From a virus: a stretch of 30,069 nt of DNA. Every line of letters starts with the position of its first letter. Positions within the stretch are counted from its first letter, which is position 1. The DNA lies in IMG/VR virus record IMGVR_UViG_3300020204_000249, positions 1-30,069 of that record; one strand, written 5' to 3'. Positions 1 through 8,800 of the stretch are shown one piece after another. The notes beneath the pieces were generated by a model. That model made no database searches. It saw nothing but the letters and a program-made list of their open reading frames with translations, and was not told the DNA's origin. The position numbers and the translations under genes were made by a program.

Positions 1-72
1 TTCTAATACTGGAGCTCCGAGTCTCCTTAGACAATAATCAATGAGCCCTTGTCTAGAGGATGGTTTTGCCAT
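1..72 (-). CDS. 13: Neck protein gp13-like, N-terminal 24 codons (cut by window edge)
   Basis: The gene starts at an ATG at 72 and reads off the left edge with no stop. The visible N-terminus begins MAKPSSRQGLIDYCLRRLG and then GAPVLE, which is the opening I associate with gp13-type neck proteins of T4-like phages (a 'RQxLIDYCLRRLGxPV' signature). In T4, gp13 with gp14 completes the head and makes the neck to which the tail docks. In T4 it also follows the baseplate and fibre genes, as here. A late-promoter-like CATAAATA lies about 20 bases upstream. That a gene starts here is well supported; the gp13 identity rests on 24 residues, recalled similarity and gene order. Confidence 0.62.
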   Translation of the reverse strand, partial: MAKPSSRQGLIDYCLRRLGAPVLE

Positions 73-90
73 TATTGATACTTTTTTCTA

Positions 91-98
91 TATTTATG
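91..98 (-). promoter_or_regulatory. Late promoter element (CATAAATA) upstream of the gp13-like gene
   Basis: On the minus strand this reads CATAAATA, 7 of 8 to the T4 gp55-dependent late consensus TATAAATA. It ends about 18 bases before the ATG at 72 and overlaps the stop codon of the preceding small gene. The same CATAAATA variant precedes the plus-strand gene at 28542, which supports it as a working variant in this phage. Confidence 0.55.
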
Positions 99-279
99 AA
101 AAATCTTCAGTTTTCTTTCTCGATCTTGATGCCTTGAGTGACTCTACTTCTTGAGTCAAAGAAGATACCTTTTGAGAAAGACTAATAACTCTTGTTTCTA
201 GTGCAATTGATTGTGTAATGGATTCATTCAATCTTTTTTGATAAACTGAAATGAATGTATTGAAATCGATGTCATCCAT
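94..279 (-). CDS. Small coiled-coil protein (61 aa), function unknown
   Basis: This gene encodes a 61-aa soluble protein beginning MDDIDFNTFISVYQKRLN. A helical region with heptad-like spacing (roughly residues 18-50, LETRVISLSQKVSSLTQEV) suggests a short coiled coil, followed by a basic tail. An in-frame ATG exists further upstream at 318, but that reading would translate through the terminator hairpin at 290-316. The ATG at 279 has GGAG about 8 bases upstream, so I chose it. The gene lies between the fibre and gp13-like genes. Small proteins of this type occur at the fibre/neck junction in cyanophages as I recall; whether it is a virion part or an accessory protein cannot be told from the sequence. 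Confidence 0.75.
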   Translation of the reverse strand: MDDIDFNTFISVYQKRLNESITQSIALETRVISLSQKVSSLTQEVESLKASRSRKKTEDFS

Positions 280-289
280 AATTTTCTCC

Positions 290-316
290 AAAAAATTAGG
301 GGAGGTTTCCCTCCCC
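290..316 (-). terminator. Rho-independent terminator after the fibre gene
   Basis: On the minus strand a perfect 7-bp stem GGGGAGG/CCTCCCC closes a GAAA tetraloop (299-316) and is followed by TAATTTTTT. It begins 10 bases after the stop codon of the 541-aa fibre gene. The T-tract runs straight into the GGAG ribosome site of the next gene, so that gene must depend on read-through or on an unseen promoter. Confidence 0.85.
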
Positions 317-325
317 ATCAATTAT

Positions 326-1951
326 TTAGAATGTGCCCCCATCTACAATTATATTTTGTAGATGTCTTCCAGTAACTCCACCAATTGTTGCATAAGAAAC
401 TACAGCTTCTCCAGAACCAGCAGTGTCAGTAATATATAAACCTTTAAATTCAACATCTGCATAATATCCAGAATCAACTGTCAATACACCAGCAGCTTCT
501 CCAACTCTTGAAGCGAGAACAATTCTTGATGCTGAGTCATCCCAATAAACTGCACCTAATCGTGCTGCATTATCATAATAATGGAGAAGTAAACCAACAT
601 CTTTATCGACATCTGATCCTGGAGCGGATCCATCGACTTTTGCAAGTTCAATTAAGTTATCTTCAACCGTTAATGTAGTTGTATTAACTTGTGTTGTAGA
701 TCCGTTAACGTTTAAATTACCAGTAATTGTAGTATTACCAGATCCATCAAAAGTAATTGCAGCAGTTCCACCACCATCTTTAATATCATTACCATTAACT
801 CTAATATCACCACCAACAACTAAGTCAGTAGAGAAAGTAGAAATACCAGTGATATTAGCACCACCAGCACCAACAATAAGTCCTGCACCACTAAAAGTAA
901 GGTTAGCACTATCTTGAAGAGCACCTGATGTACCAGCAAGGACAACTCTATTAGAAGTTAAGTCAGATACTGTTGCCGAAGAAAGAACCGTTTCTCCACC
1001 AGAAATATCAGCACCACCATTCGCATCAATTGCGCCAGTGAATGTAGAGACACCAGAAACATTAAGAGACGTAGCACTTGCATTTCCCAAAACTGGAGTT
1101 ACCAGAGTTGGTGATGTTGCAAATACAAGAGCACCAGAACCAGTCTCATCAGTAACTGCGGATGCTAAGTTTGCCGATGATGGAGTCGCAAGGAACGTAG
1201 AAACGTTAGCACCAAGTCCAGTAACGTTACTAAGTGCCAGATTTCCGCTAAAAGTTGTAGCAGTAACTACACCGGCAAAGTTTGCATTTCTCCATCTTTG
1301 AGTTCCAATACCAATATCATAGGTATTGTCATCATTAGGTGTTAAGTTGGAGATAAACTCACCACTAACGTTAATGTTATCAGTATTATCATCACCAAGA
1401 TTGATTGTACCACCTTTGAATGTTACAACCCCAACAAATTCGGAATGTCCGCCAACATGAAGATTTTGTTTAACTGTTAGGTTCTTGGCGATACCCATAC
1501 CGCCGTCGAGTTGAACCGAACCAGTATTCTCATTTCCTAGAGTATTATCAGTGGTATCGGTAAATGTGGTAATTCCAGTAAATGTACTGCTTGGAATTGA
1601 GTCAGTCCAACTTAAAACGCCATCAGCGTTAGTAGTCAATAGATGAGTATTGACTGGGGTTGATGGCAATGTATATGTGGTAATCCCAGTATGAGCATCT
1701 GGAGATTTTAATCTAATACTATTAGATGCAGATCCATCCTTGTTGACAAGAGTGAGTTGTAAGGAATTTGTAGCATTTTCTTTTACCCAATATCTTGACG
1801 ATCCAAAGAATCTATTATTTCCAGTAGTTCCATCGGAACCGATATAAAAATTGTATTCATCAGTAACAAAGGCTGGTTCTCCAGTATTCAAACCTACGAC
1901 AGAAAAGGCACTTTGCGTACCTCTTTTAAACCTAATTGTTGGATTAGCCAT
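326..1951 (-). CDS. Tail-fibre / receptor-binding-type structural protein (541 aa)
   Basis: This is a fibrous virion protein, probably trimeric and exposed on the tail. Residues 1-50 (TIRFKRGTQ, GLNTGEPAFVTDE, YIGSDGTTG) match the N-terminal module typical of phage fibres and the Bordetella phage Mtd N-terminal domain. Residues 80-118 (LPSTP, LLTTNADGVLSW) are the usual following module. Residues 255-290 hold the widely reused SSANLASAVTDETGSGALVF segment. Residues 295-430 are Gly/Thr/Asn-rich short beta repeats, and 425-480 a conserved fibre module ending in VYWDDSASRIVLAS. The protein ends in VDGGTF, like its neighbour at 1998. Start: ATG at 1951 with GGGATAGGGA just upstream, and a late-promoter-like element at 1985. 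The gene looks richer in G+C than the giant wedge genes. The receptor is unknown. Confidence 0.82.
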   Translation of the reverse strand: MANPTIRFKRGTQSAFSVVGLNTGEPAFVTDEYNFYIGSDGTTGNNRFFGSSRYWVKENATNSLQLTLVNKDGSASNSIRLKSPDAHTGITTYTLPSTPVNTHLLTTNADGVLSWTDSIPSSTFTGITTFTDTTDNTLGNENTGSVQLDGGMGIAKNLTVKQNLHVGGHSEFVGVVTFKGGTINLGDDNTDNINVSGEFISNLTPNDDNTYDIGIGTQRWRNANFAGVVTATTFSGNLALSNVTGLGANVSTFLATPSSANLASAVTDETGSGALVFATSPTLVTPVLGNASATSLNVSGVSTFTGAIDANGGADISGGETVLSSATVSDLTSNRVVLAGTSGALQDSANLTFSGAGLIVGAGGANITGISTFSTDLVVGGDIRVNGNDIKDGGGTAAITFDGSGNTTITGNLNVNGSTTQVNTTTLTVEDNLIELAKVDGSAPGSDVDKDVGLLLHYYDNAARLGAVYWDDSASRIVLASRVGEAAGVLTVDSGYYADVEFKGLYITDTAGSGEAVVSYATIGGVTGRHLQNIIVDGGTF

Positions 1952-1984
1952 TCCCTATCCCACTTTAGTTACTTTATCTTTTAC

Positions 1985-1992
1985 TATTTATT
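1985..1992 (-). promoter_or_regulatory. Probable late promoter element (AATAAATA) upstream of the fibre gene
   Basis: On the minus strand this reads AATAAATA, one mismatch from the T4 late consensus, 33 bases upstream of the fibre ATG. It overlaps the gap between the fibre gene and the preceding 104-aa gene. It is a weaker match than the elements at 2670, 12097 and 26546. Confidence 0.5.
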
Positions 1993-1997
1993 ATTTT

Positions 1998-2312
1998 CTA
2001 AAAATTACCACCATCAAAATCTATATTATCAACTCTATTTATATCAGTGTCTAATGCATTAATAAATGCTCCAGGTAATCCATCAGAAGATGCATCTGTC
2101 AATACTGTATCTGGATTTACTGGTTTGATTTTATTTGTAGCTGCATCATATTGCAATACATAATTATCTTGTATACCAGAAAGATCAAACTCAACCCCAG
2201 ATACACCAGTGACATTTGATCCCAATGCACTACTTACAATTTGAATTCCTGTTTGATCTCCAGTTCGAACTCTAAAACTATTAGATGGTTGAACTTTAAT
2301 TTTGTTAGACAT
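1998..2312 (-). CDS. Small virion protein with a C-terminal DFDGGNF motif (104 aa)
   Basis: This 104-aa protein is probably a virion component near the fibre. It contains VEFDLSGIQDNYVLQYDAAT, then PVNPDTVL and GLPGAFINALDTDI, and ends IDFDGGNF. I recall this layout (a 'DLxxVQDxYVLxYD' segment, 'VxPDxVL', and an acidic C-terminus ending in 'D-[AG]-G-x-F') from small cyanophage structural proteins. The start is ATG at 2312, whose A is also the last base of the upstream stop (TAATG), with AGGAG about 9 bases upstream. An in-frame TTG three codons earlier is less likely. The 1-base overlap indicates translational coupling with the 110-aa gene. The exact position in the particle is unknown. Confidence 0.78.
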   Translation of the reverse strand: MSNKIKVQPSNSFRVRTGDQTGIQIVSSALGSNVTGVSGVEFDLSGIQDNYVLQYDAATNKIKPVNPDTVLTDASSDGLPGAFINALDTDINRVDNIDFDGGNF

Positions 2313-2644
2313 TAGGTGCAAACTCCTGCTGTAACTAATGCTGTTCCCTCTACTATTCTACTCTTGACACTAGATGCATCAGTTAAAACAATATCATAAA
2401 CATATCTTCCAGGTTTTAAAGAAGTTGTTGTGCCAGAAGTCAAAGCAATTGAAACAACTCCAGTTAATCCAACAATGTTTACTGAAAAATTAGTTTTTGA
2501 TGCACTGCCAGGATGTTTTGAAAGTTTAGCAACACCAGTATATCCAGCTAAATTTTGTGGAGTGTTATTTGATGTTTCAACTAAATAGGTGTTGTTAAAA
2601 TTTGCTCCCTGTTCGATAACAATATTGACGACTCTTGCTGACAT
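2312..2644 (-). CDS. Small Ig-like / BppU-N-like virion protein (110 aa)
   Basis: This 110-aa protein is predicted to be almost all beta-strand. It begins MSARVVNIVIEQGANFNNTY, followed by a 'NLAGYTGVAKLSKHPGS' segment and then LKPGRYVYDIVLTD and a final VEGTALVTAGVCT. The pattern 'NxT...L.GYT...L.K......L.PGRYxYDxxxTD....xxVxEGxxxVxxGVT' is that of small beta-sandwich proteins on phage baseplates and fibres (BppU N-terminal-like), and near-identical layouts occur in cyanophages by recall. A perfect late promoter TATAAATA lies 26 bases upstream, and the stop overlaps the next start by one base. It probably adapts or decorates the fibre or baseplate. The virion role is an inference from family layout and context. 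Confidence 0.78.
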   Translation of the reverse strand: MSARVVNIVIEQGANFNNTYLVETSNNTPQNLAGYTGVAKLSKHPGSASKTNFSVNIVGLTGVVSIALTSGTTTSLKPGRYVYDIVLTDASSVKSRIVEGTALVTAGVCT

Positions 2645-2669
2645 TTACGAGAACCTGGATTTATAATTA

Positions 2670-2677
2670 TATTTATA
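2670..2677 (-). promoter_or_regulatory. T4-type late promoter (TATAAATA) for the two small virion genes
   Basis: On the minus strand this is a perfect TATAAATA, ending 25 bases before the ATG at 2644 and overlapping the stop codon of the 69-aa gene. The position and the exact match fit a gp55-like sigma late promoter. Confidence 0.75.
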
Positions 2678-2882
2678 GTTTCTCTAAAATCTTGTGCATT
2701 AAATCTCTAATGTCACTCATATCTTTTTCAAGATTTTCAATTCTTTCGATTTCTCTAAGTTTTCTGTTTCGAGAATCAATGTAACTTTGATATGCATTCT
2801 TATCATTGTTTATGATTGCACCATTTGAGGGATCCCGAACTAGATCAGGATATCCCTCAACTTTAATATAATCTTTTTCCAT
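2673..2882 (-). CDS. Conserved small helical protein (69 aa), probable virion-associated
   Basis: This protein of 69 aa begins MEKDYIKVEGYPDLVRDP. The N-terminal part carries the 'VEGYPDLVRDPSNGAIINND' motif, which I recall from small proteins in the same place in many cyanophages. The C-terminal half (roughly 30-69) is a charged amphipathic helix with a Leu/Ile pattern, a likely coiled coil. ATG at 2882 starts one base after the TAA of the giant upstream gene; an in-frame TTG at 2891 would overlap that gene and is less likely. It is in the same transcription unit as the DUF4815 protein, so it may be its partner or a fibre linker. No enzymatic motif is visible. Confidence 0.78.
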   Translation of the reverse strand: MEKDYIKVEGYPDLVRDPSNGAIINNDKNAYQSYIDSRNRKLREIERIENLEKDMSDIRDLMHKILEKL

Positions 2883-2883
2883 A

Positions 2884-5800
2884 TTATGCAAGTGCGATAA
2901 CTCTTAGATCTTTAATTTTTGGTGGACGAGCTTGATTTGTGGTTGTCATGAGAATTCTAACTTGGAATGAATTGAAGGATGGTAATCCATTGGCTGTAAA
3001 CTTATAATCATCATAATCTGTTAGAATTGGATCATTAGTTGCGGAAATTCCTGGATTAGTATCTGGCCTTCCGTTGGAATTAAAGTTCACAAAATCATGT
3101 CCTCTTGATGGGGAATCACTTCTAAACAATCTAAATTGAGCACGAATATTAGATCCTGCAGGCCTATAACCTAAAAGTTGAACTTGAAGTGAAGTTGCTG
3201 GATTTTCGAGTTGAACAATTTTAGTTACATAGGTGCAGTCATGATCTTCAATGACTAATCTTTTTACTCCACTTCTTTCAACATATAATTGATCATTATC
3301 ATCATATGAAGAATTAATTCTATTTGTAGTTGTAATAGCAAACACTCGATCCAAATCAATAATTGGAGACACATCTTCATCTGAAGTTTTCATTGTCATT
3401 TCTAAAGTTAAAGATCTTCTTCCAGGGAGATTCCTGAGATGTAAATCTTGGTTTGGAATAGAAGCAATTAATCTAGGCCTCGTATAGAAATTTAAAGTAT
3501 TCAATTCGATAGTGTCAAATCCTTGATCAATAAATGAAATTGAAGAAGAAGTTGGAGCATTGATACTTGTTCCAGAAACAGTTCTTGCTCTTGATGAAAT
3601 AGAAGTTGCCGTTGGAACAAAATATTCCACAATTGGAGTTAGTGTTTCGTAAGGAATATTAGATGTTGCAGATACTAAACTGCCACCAGTGTTGGTTGCA
3701 TCAGAAAGATACAATGCATTATTACCTTTAGTTCTATTTTTTCCAATTTCAATTGTTACTCCATTTGAATTAACAAAAGAAGCTCCTGTATTTACTTCGA
3801 TGTAATAAGTATCAAGAGTAATATCAAGTGAACTATCAACTCTACTTAAATTATGCTCAGTGTTTAACCTTCTTAAAGAAATTCCATTTAATTCGTATTT
3901 TCTGATTTTAGTTCCAATATTGTAATTTGTACTTACTGTGCGTTTATTAAAACCATTTTTTTCTTCTCTTACTATTCCAGTCAAGTTTCCTGCAGGTGCA
4001 GTGGTTGTGGTTATTCCAGTGTATTTTATAATCTCTCCACTACTAGGGATGAGTGCATAACCAGGATTTGTTGTTGAAACACCAAGATTTTCAAAAGTTC
4101 CAAATGAAGTTAAATCAGCAACTGGGAATCCTGAGATTGGAGTCGTATCTGCAATAATTGAATCTGTTAATGTTGTAATTGGAGTGCTAGGAGAAATTCC
4201 TCTAAATTCAAGTCTATTATTTCTAGCGTGCATTCCATGATTCTTATGTTTGACAAACATATACAATCCTTCTCTTGCAATATCAGTTACGTTATCTGGA
4301 TCAGAAGTTACATTTAATGTAGTTCCAATACCAACCCCAGTTGATCCGTCATTTAACAATTGGAATATTTTATTGGCTGAATTCCAATCACCTTGCATAT
4401 CTTCAACCAACATACAATTGATTGCCGATATGATACCAACGGAGAAGTTAACTTTATTTGCAACTCCAACTCCAATTGCAGTTACAGTGTCACCAGTTGT
4501 AAATGATGTTCCTCCAGTAGTTACATTGACAGCAGAAACTGTTCCATCAGTAACTGTGATATCTGCTTTTAATCCAGAACTATTTCCTCTAGCCTGATAT
4601 GCAGTCTGGTTCAAAGTTCTAGAAATAGGGCTTAAAGTTATATTGGAATAAGTCGCAACACCAGCAGCAGGAGTCAATCCAATTCCAGTATTTAAATAAG
4701 TTAATGAAGTTGTTCCTACTCCAACAGCACCATTTACGAGAACAATTCTTCCAGTTGCATTTGTGGTTTGCTGGATAATTCTTGAGTTTGCTGTTAATAT
4801 TCCAGGATTGGAAAGTGCATTATCAAAAACAAATAAAGATTGTTTTGAAAGCATTAAGAATGGATTGTTTGTAAGAACATCTTTGTTTAAAGACTCAAAA
4901 TCCAAGTCACTATTAAAAAACTTTGCAACTCCTGCACTTGTTGTAAATTTAGCTTTTTTAAGTTTAAATTTGAGATCCTCTGTTTGACTTGGAGTTGGAA
5001 GAGAACCCAGAGAAGATCTAAACAGACTTATAATTTGTGGTTGTCTAGAACTCACAACAGTTGCAGATTGTCCAGTTGCAGTAATATCAGTTCTTCCATC
5101 TTCAGAAGCAAAAACTTCATACGAATCATCTGAAGTAATTAATGTTAATGCATATTGAGTTCCGTTTCCTTCCAGATAAACTGGTGAGGGGAAAGTAAAT
5201 GTAGTTCCAGCTCCAGCATTATTAGAAATGGTAACTCCTGAAGGCCTCTTTTGAACTTCTGAGAATGGAAGAACAATTCTTGTTGGGAATCCATTCTGTG
5301 TACTTCTGATTTGAACCGTAACTGGAGTATTAATTGCAGTTGCTAATGCAGTAGTTCCCAATCCAGTTTCTGAAGCCGTTGTTGGTTTGGATTTAAAGAA
5401 AAGAGTGACAGAAGTAGCAAAGATTCCACTTTGTTCATTGACTTTAAAAGTTTGGAATAATGGTTCTGGTTGTTTAGTTAACAATGACTCTTCATTTTTG
5501 TCTCTTTCGTCAGTTGAAGTGATTACTAGATCATCTCTTACACTTGTTTTTTCAAACACACCCTTTCGAACACTAAGTATCGCACTTTGAGTTGTATCTA
5601 CAGAACCAGTGCTTTCAAAAATAGCTTCGGCAAAACTTATATTTGAAGCAGATCTATTATTTACATCAACTGTGCCTGCTAATTGATTATTAACTAAAGT
5701 AAAAGTTTTTTCGCCACTTGTAAATCTTGGAACACCAGATCCATATTTCCATTTTGGAATATAGAAAGATCCAATTAAATCTCCAAAAATATCAGTAACT

Positions 5801-8800
5801 AATCTTACCTCAGTAATTTTTGCTCTTGCACCACTTTTTGCTCCCCATAAAGTCATACCTGTTTCAATGAACCCACCAAATCTGGTTTCGGAAGCTAATC
5901 CAAGAGATCCAGTATCTACGTTTAATAACGTAGAAGTTGATGTATATTTAGTTATCCTATTTCCTCCAGGGAAGTTATCAATATTTCCACTTATATCATA
6001 TGGATCATAAGTATATGTTTCATCTGGAGAATAATATAAACCCTCTTTATGTCTAGGTTCAGCTAATCTGAATCTAATTGAGGGATCATTCTCGGCAATT
6101 CCATCTCTTTCATTATCAACAGCTTTTCCATACACTGATTCGCCAACTTCAAAAGTTCCAGAAATCATTGAGATTTCAATAAATTTGGGAACACAATATT
6201 TGGTTATATCTTTACCGTCAAAGAAACCATAGAATCTAGTTCTTGGTTTTAATCTTGTCGCATTAAACTCAATATTCCTACTTCTTATGTAGGTAATTAA
6301 GTTATCATTTATGATTTGTTTAGCTTTTGACTGAGAATATGTTGCTGGTGCTGATTTATATTGAACTCCAGATCTCGTATTTGCTGCATTAAATTTATAT
6401 TGATCTGTTGAACTATCTCTACCCACATCAACAACTCCTCCAGTTAGTCTTGTAGCATCAAGCCCCTTCAATGTATTTTTTCCATTATTCTGATTTGGAA
6501 TTCCAGTATGATAGATTACCCAAGACTTCCAATCAATAGGAACAAATCCTGGCAATGGATCATTTTGGAAAATGTCAACCATTGAAGAATAATCACCTTT
6601 CAGATCTTCTACTCTTACAGAAACATTTCTTTCTTCTACCCAAACATCAGTATCTGGACTCAATTTAACTTTTCCAATCCAATTTTCAACATCAAATGGA
6701 TTAATTTTAACTGACTTGGTTGCAAAGACTGATTCTACAGAATCAACTTCTGTATAGTCTAATGTTAACAAATCTCCAGTTTTTTTAATATTTGGAGAAA
6801 CCAATCCATTTCTATTTTTTCTATCTTCGTTAGGATCATTAATAATTTCCCAACCAAGAGCCATATCAATACCAGTGGTTAAGTGGGAAGGGCGACATTC
6901 ACCTTCTTCCATATCAATTGATGCTTTAAAGTATCTTAAGTCATGAGCTTGGTGTGATTTGAAGTTATCAACAAAGAATCCAGACTTGAATCTATCTAAT
7001 CCAGTTTTTTCATCTTTAACAACAAGTTTTGATGTGTCCATTTCAAGAAGAGATAATTGAGTATAATACTCAAGATTTTTAATTCGATCTTCCAATCTTG
7101 AAATATCATCCATCGTATATCTTCTATATGATGGGAAGGTTACTCTAGCTTCATCTCTATCAAAAAGATAGGGAGGTAAAAATATATCAGCAATATGCAT
7201 AGTTCCGGCTGGAGTTTTTGGAACTAACTGTATTTCTGATGGAGCTCCTTCTACACGAGTAAATTTTCCATTTTTATCTAAAACAATTTTATCAACTCTT
7301 CCTAGATAATGACTATGCCCCAGTTTAACTGATTTTCCAGAAACCATTATATATGGGTTGGAGTTTGCGCTAATATTAAAATCTCTAGATTCATATTGGA
7401 ATGGTGAATATGAACTTGAGGTATTATAATCTTTTACTCTAGGCCTAAAGTCTAGATAATCGGAGAGTCTTCTACCGCCAAATATTGGAAGATCATATCT
7501 ATAATTCTCTTCACCATAACTATTAACGCAAACAAAATCTCCAGGAACAGTTGCATCAATTGAATAATAATCAAAAATAATAGTTAATCTTCTATTTGGA
7601 ATTTTATTCTTATCTCTACGAATAATTCTACCAAAATCACAGTAATCATCTCTTTGCCCACTATCAAAATTAAATTGTCCTATAATATTTGAATCTCCGA
7701 TTGTAAATAAAGAAACATTTGCTACTATTTTTGAAGATTTAAATGTAATTGTTTCTCCAATTTTAAATGCAGTTCCATTTGCTCTGACAATATTAATTGT
7801 TGTTGAATCTGTGTTTCTAATTAATACTCCAACTGCATTACTTTGATTTCCAATAATGGTTTCTCCAGGTATCGCATTTGTGGAGAGATCAGAAGATACA
7901 TTTCTTAAAGTTAGTGTTGGTAGAATAGGATCACTATCAGTTGAAGATTGATAAATTGCACGAACTCTTAAACAATCTGGTTTATTGAGAGAAATAGTAT
8001 CATCTTCTACTCTTAATCCAAAAGTTCCATTGACAGTTAATCCATTATATGCAGTAGCTTTTGCAGTTTTATTAACTGTTAAAAGAGAACACTTAGTAAG
8101 TTTTTTAGTTTTCGGATTTACATCAGTAATTTGTAAAGTTGCATTTAATTTAGCAGCACCAGTTACACTAGTAATTCCACTCAAAGTTAGTGTTTTTCGA
8201 GTTGTATTGAGAGAAAACTTGGATGCAGTAATATTTTCTACTACTCCAGAACTTTCATCATAAAGAAGATAATCATTTGATGCATAATCAACAAATTCCT
8301 TATCTCCAGTAATTGATACTGATCCAGTTCCTCCAGAAATGGTAATATCAAATTGTTGACGAACAATTAGTTCTGGTGGATCTGTGGGATCAAAATCTAT
8401 AGAGTCTACGAATGAATTAGGTAATGGAGATAAAAGATCTGCTTTATTTTTATCTGTAATATCAGAATAGACTACTTTAATATTATTTACTGTTGTGTTG
8501 TTTAAAACTCCACCAGTGTTTACCCCCGCAACACTTTGAGTAGGCCTCACTCTAATACTTAAAGCATCAGAATTGACATCAACAATTTGATTGTAATGAT
8601 TTAAACCACCTGATTGATAATTAATTACATCCCCAGACTTTACCCTATCCGATGTAAATCTAGCTCTAGAAGCAGTTACAGTTGTAATTCCAGAAAGTTC
8701 AGGCCCTATACTGTAAGTTGAAGATGTATCGTCAAGAGAATAACTATTTGATAGAACAGTATCTGCAGTAAATATAGTGACACCAGCTCCAGTTTTAGCT

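Noticed and set aside
323-330. TCTAAATA on the minus strand as a late promoter for the 61-aa gene
   Set aside because: It is one mismatch from consensus, but a transcript from it would meet the terminator at 290-316 at once, and the mismatch is in the core of the element.
1851-2054. Plus-strand frame crossing the start of the fibre gene
   Set aside because: It overlaps the fibre N-terminus and its promoter, has no ribosome site, and its product is an artefact of AT-rich intergenic sequence.
4250-4597. Plus-strand open frame of 115 codons inside the DUF4815 gene
   Set aside because: It is the shadow of Gly/Thr/Val-rich codons on the coding strand: Pro/Thr/Val-rich, no ribosome site, and fully inside a well-supported gene. 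The same holds for other long plus-strand frames (1038-1301, 7985-8263, 12702-12965, 18684-19046, 25670-25969).
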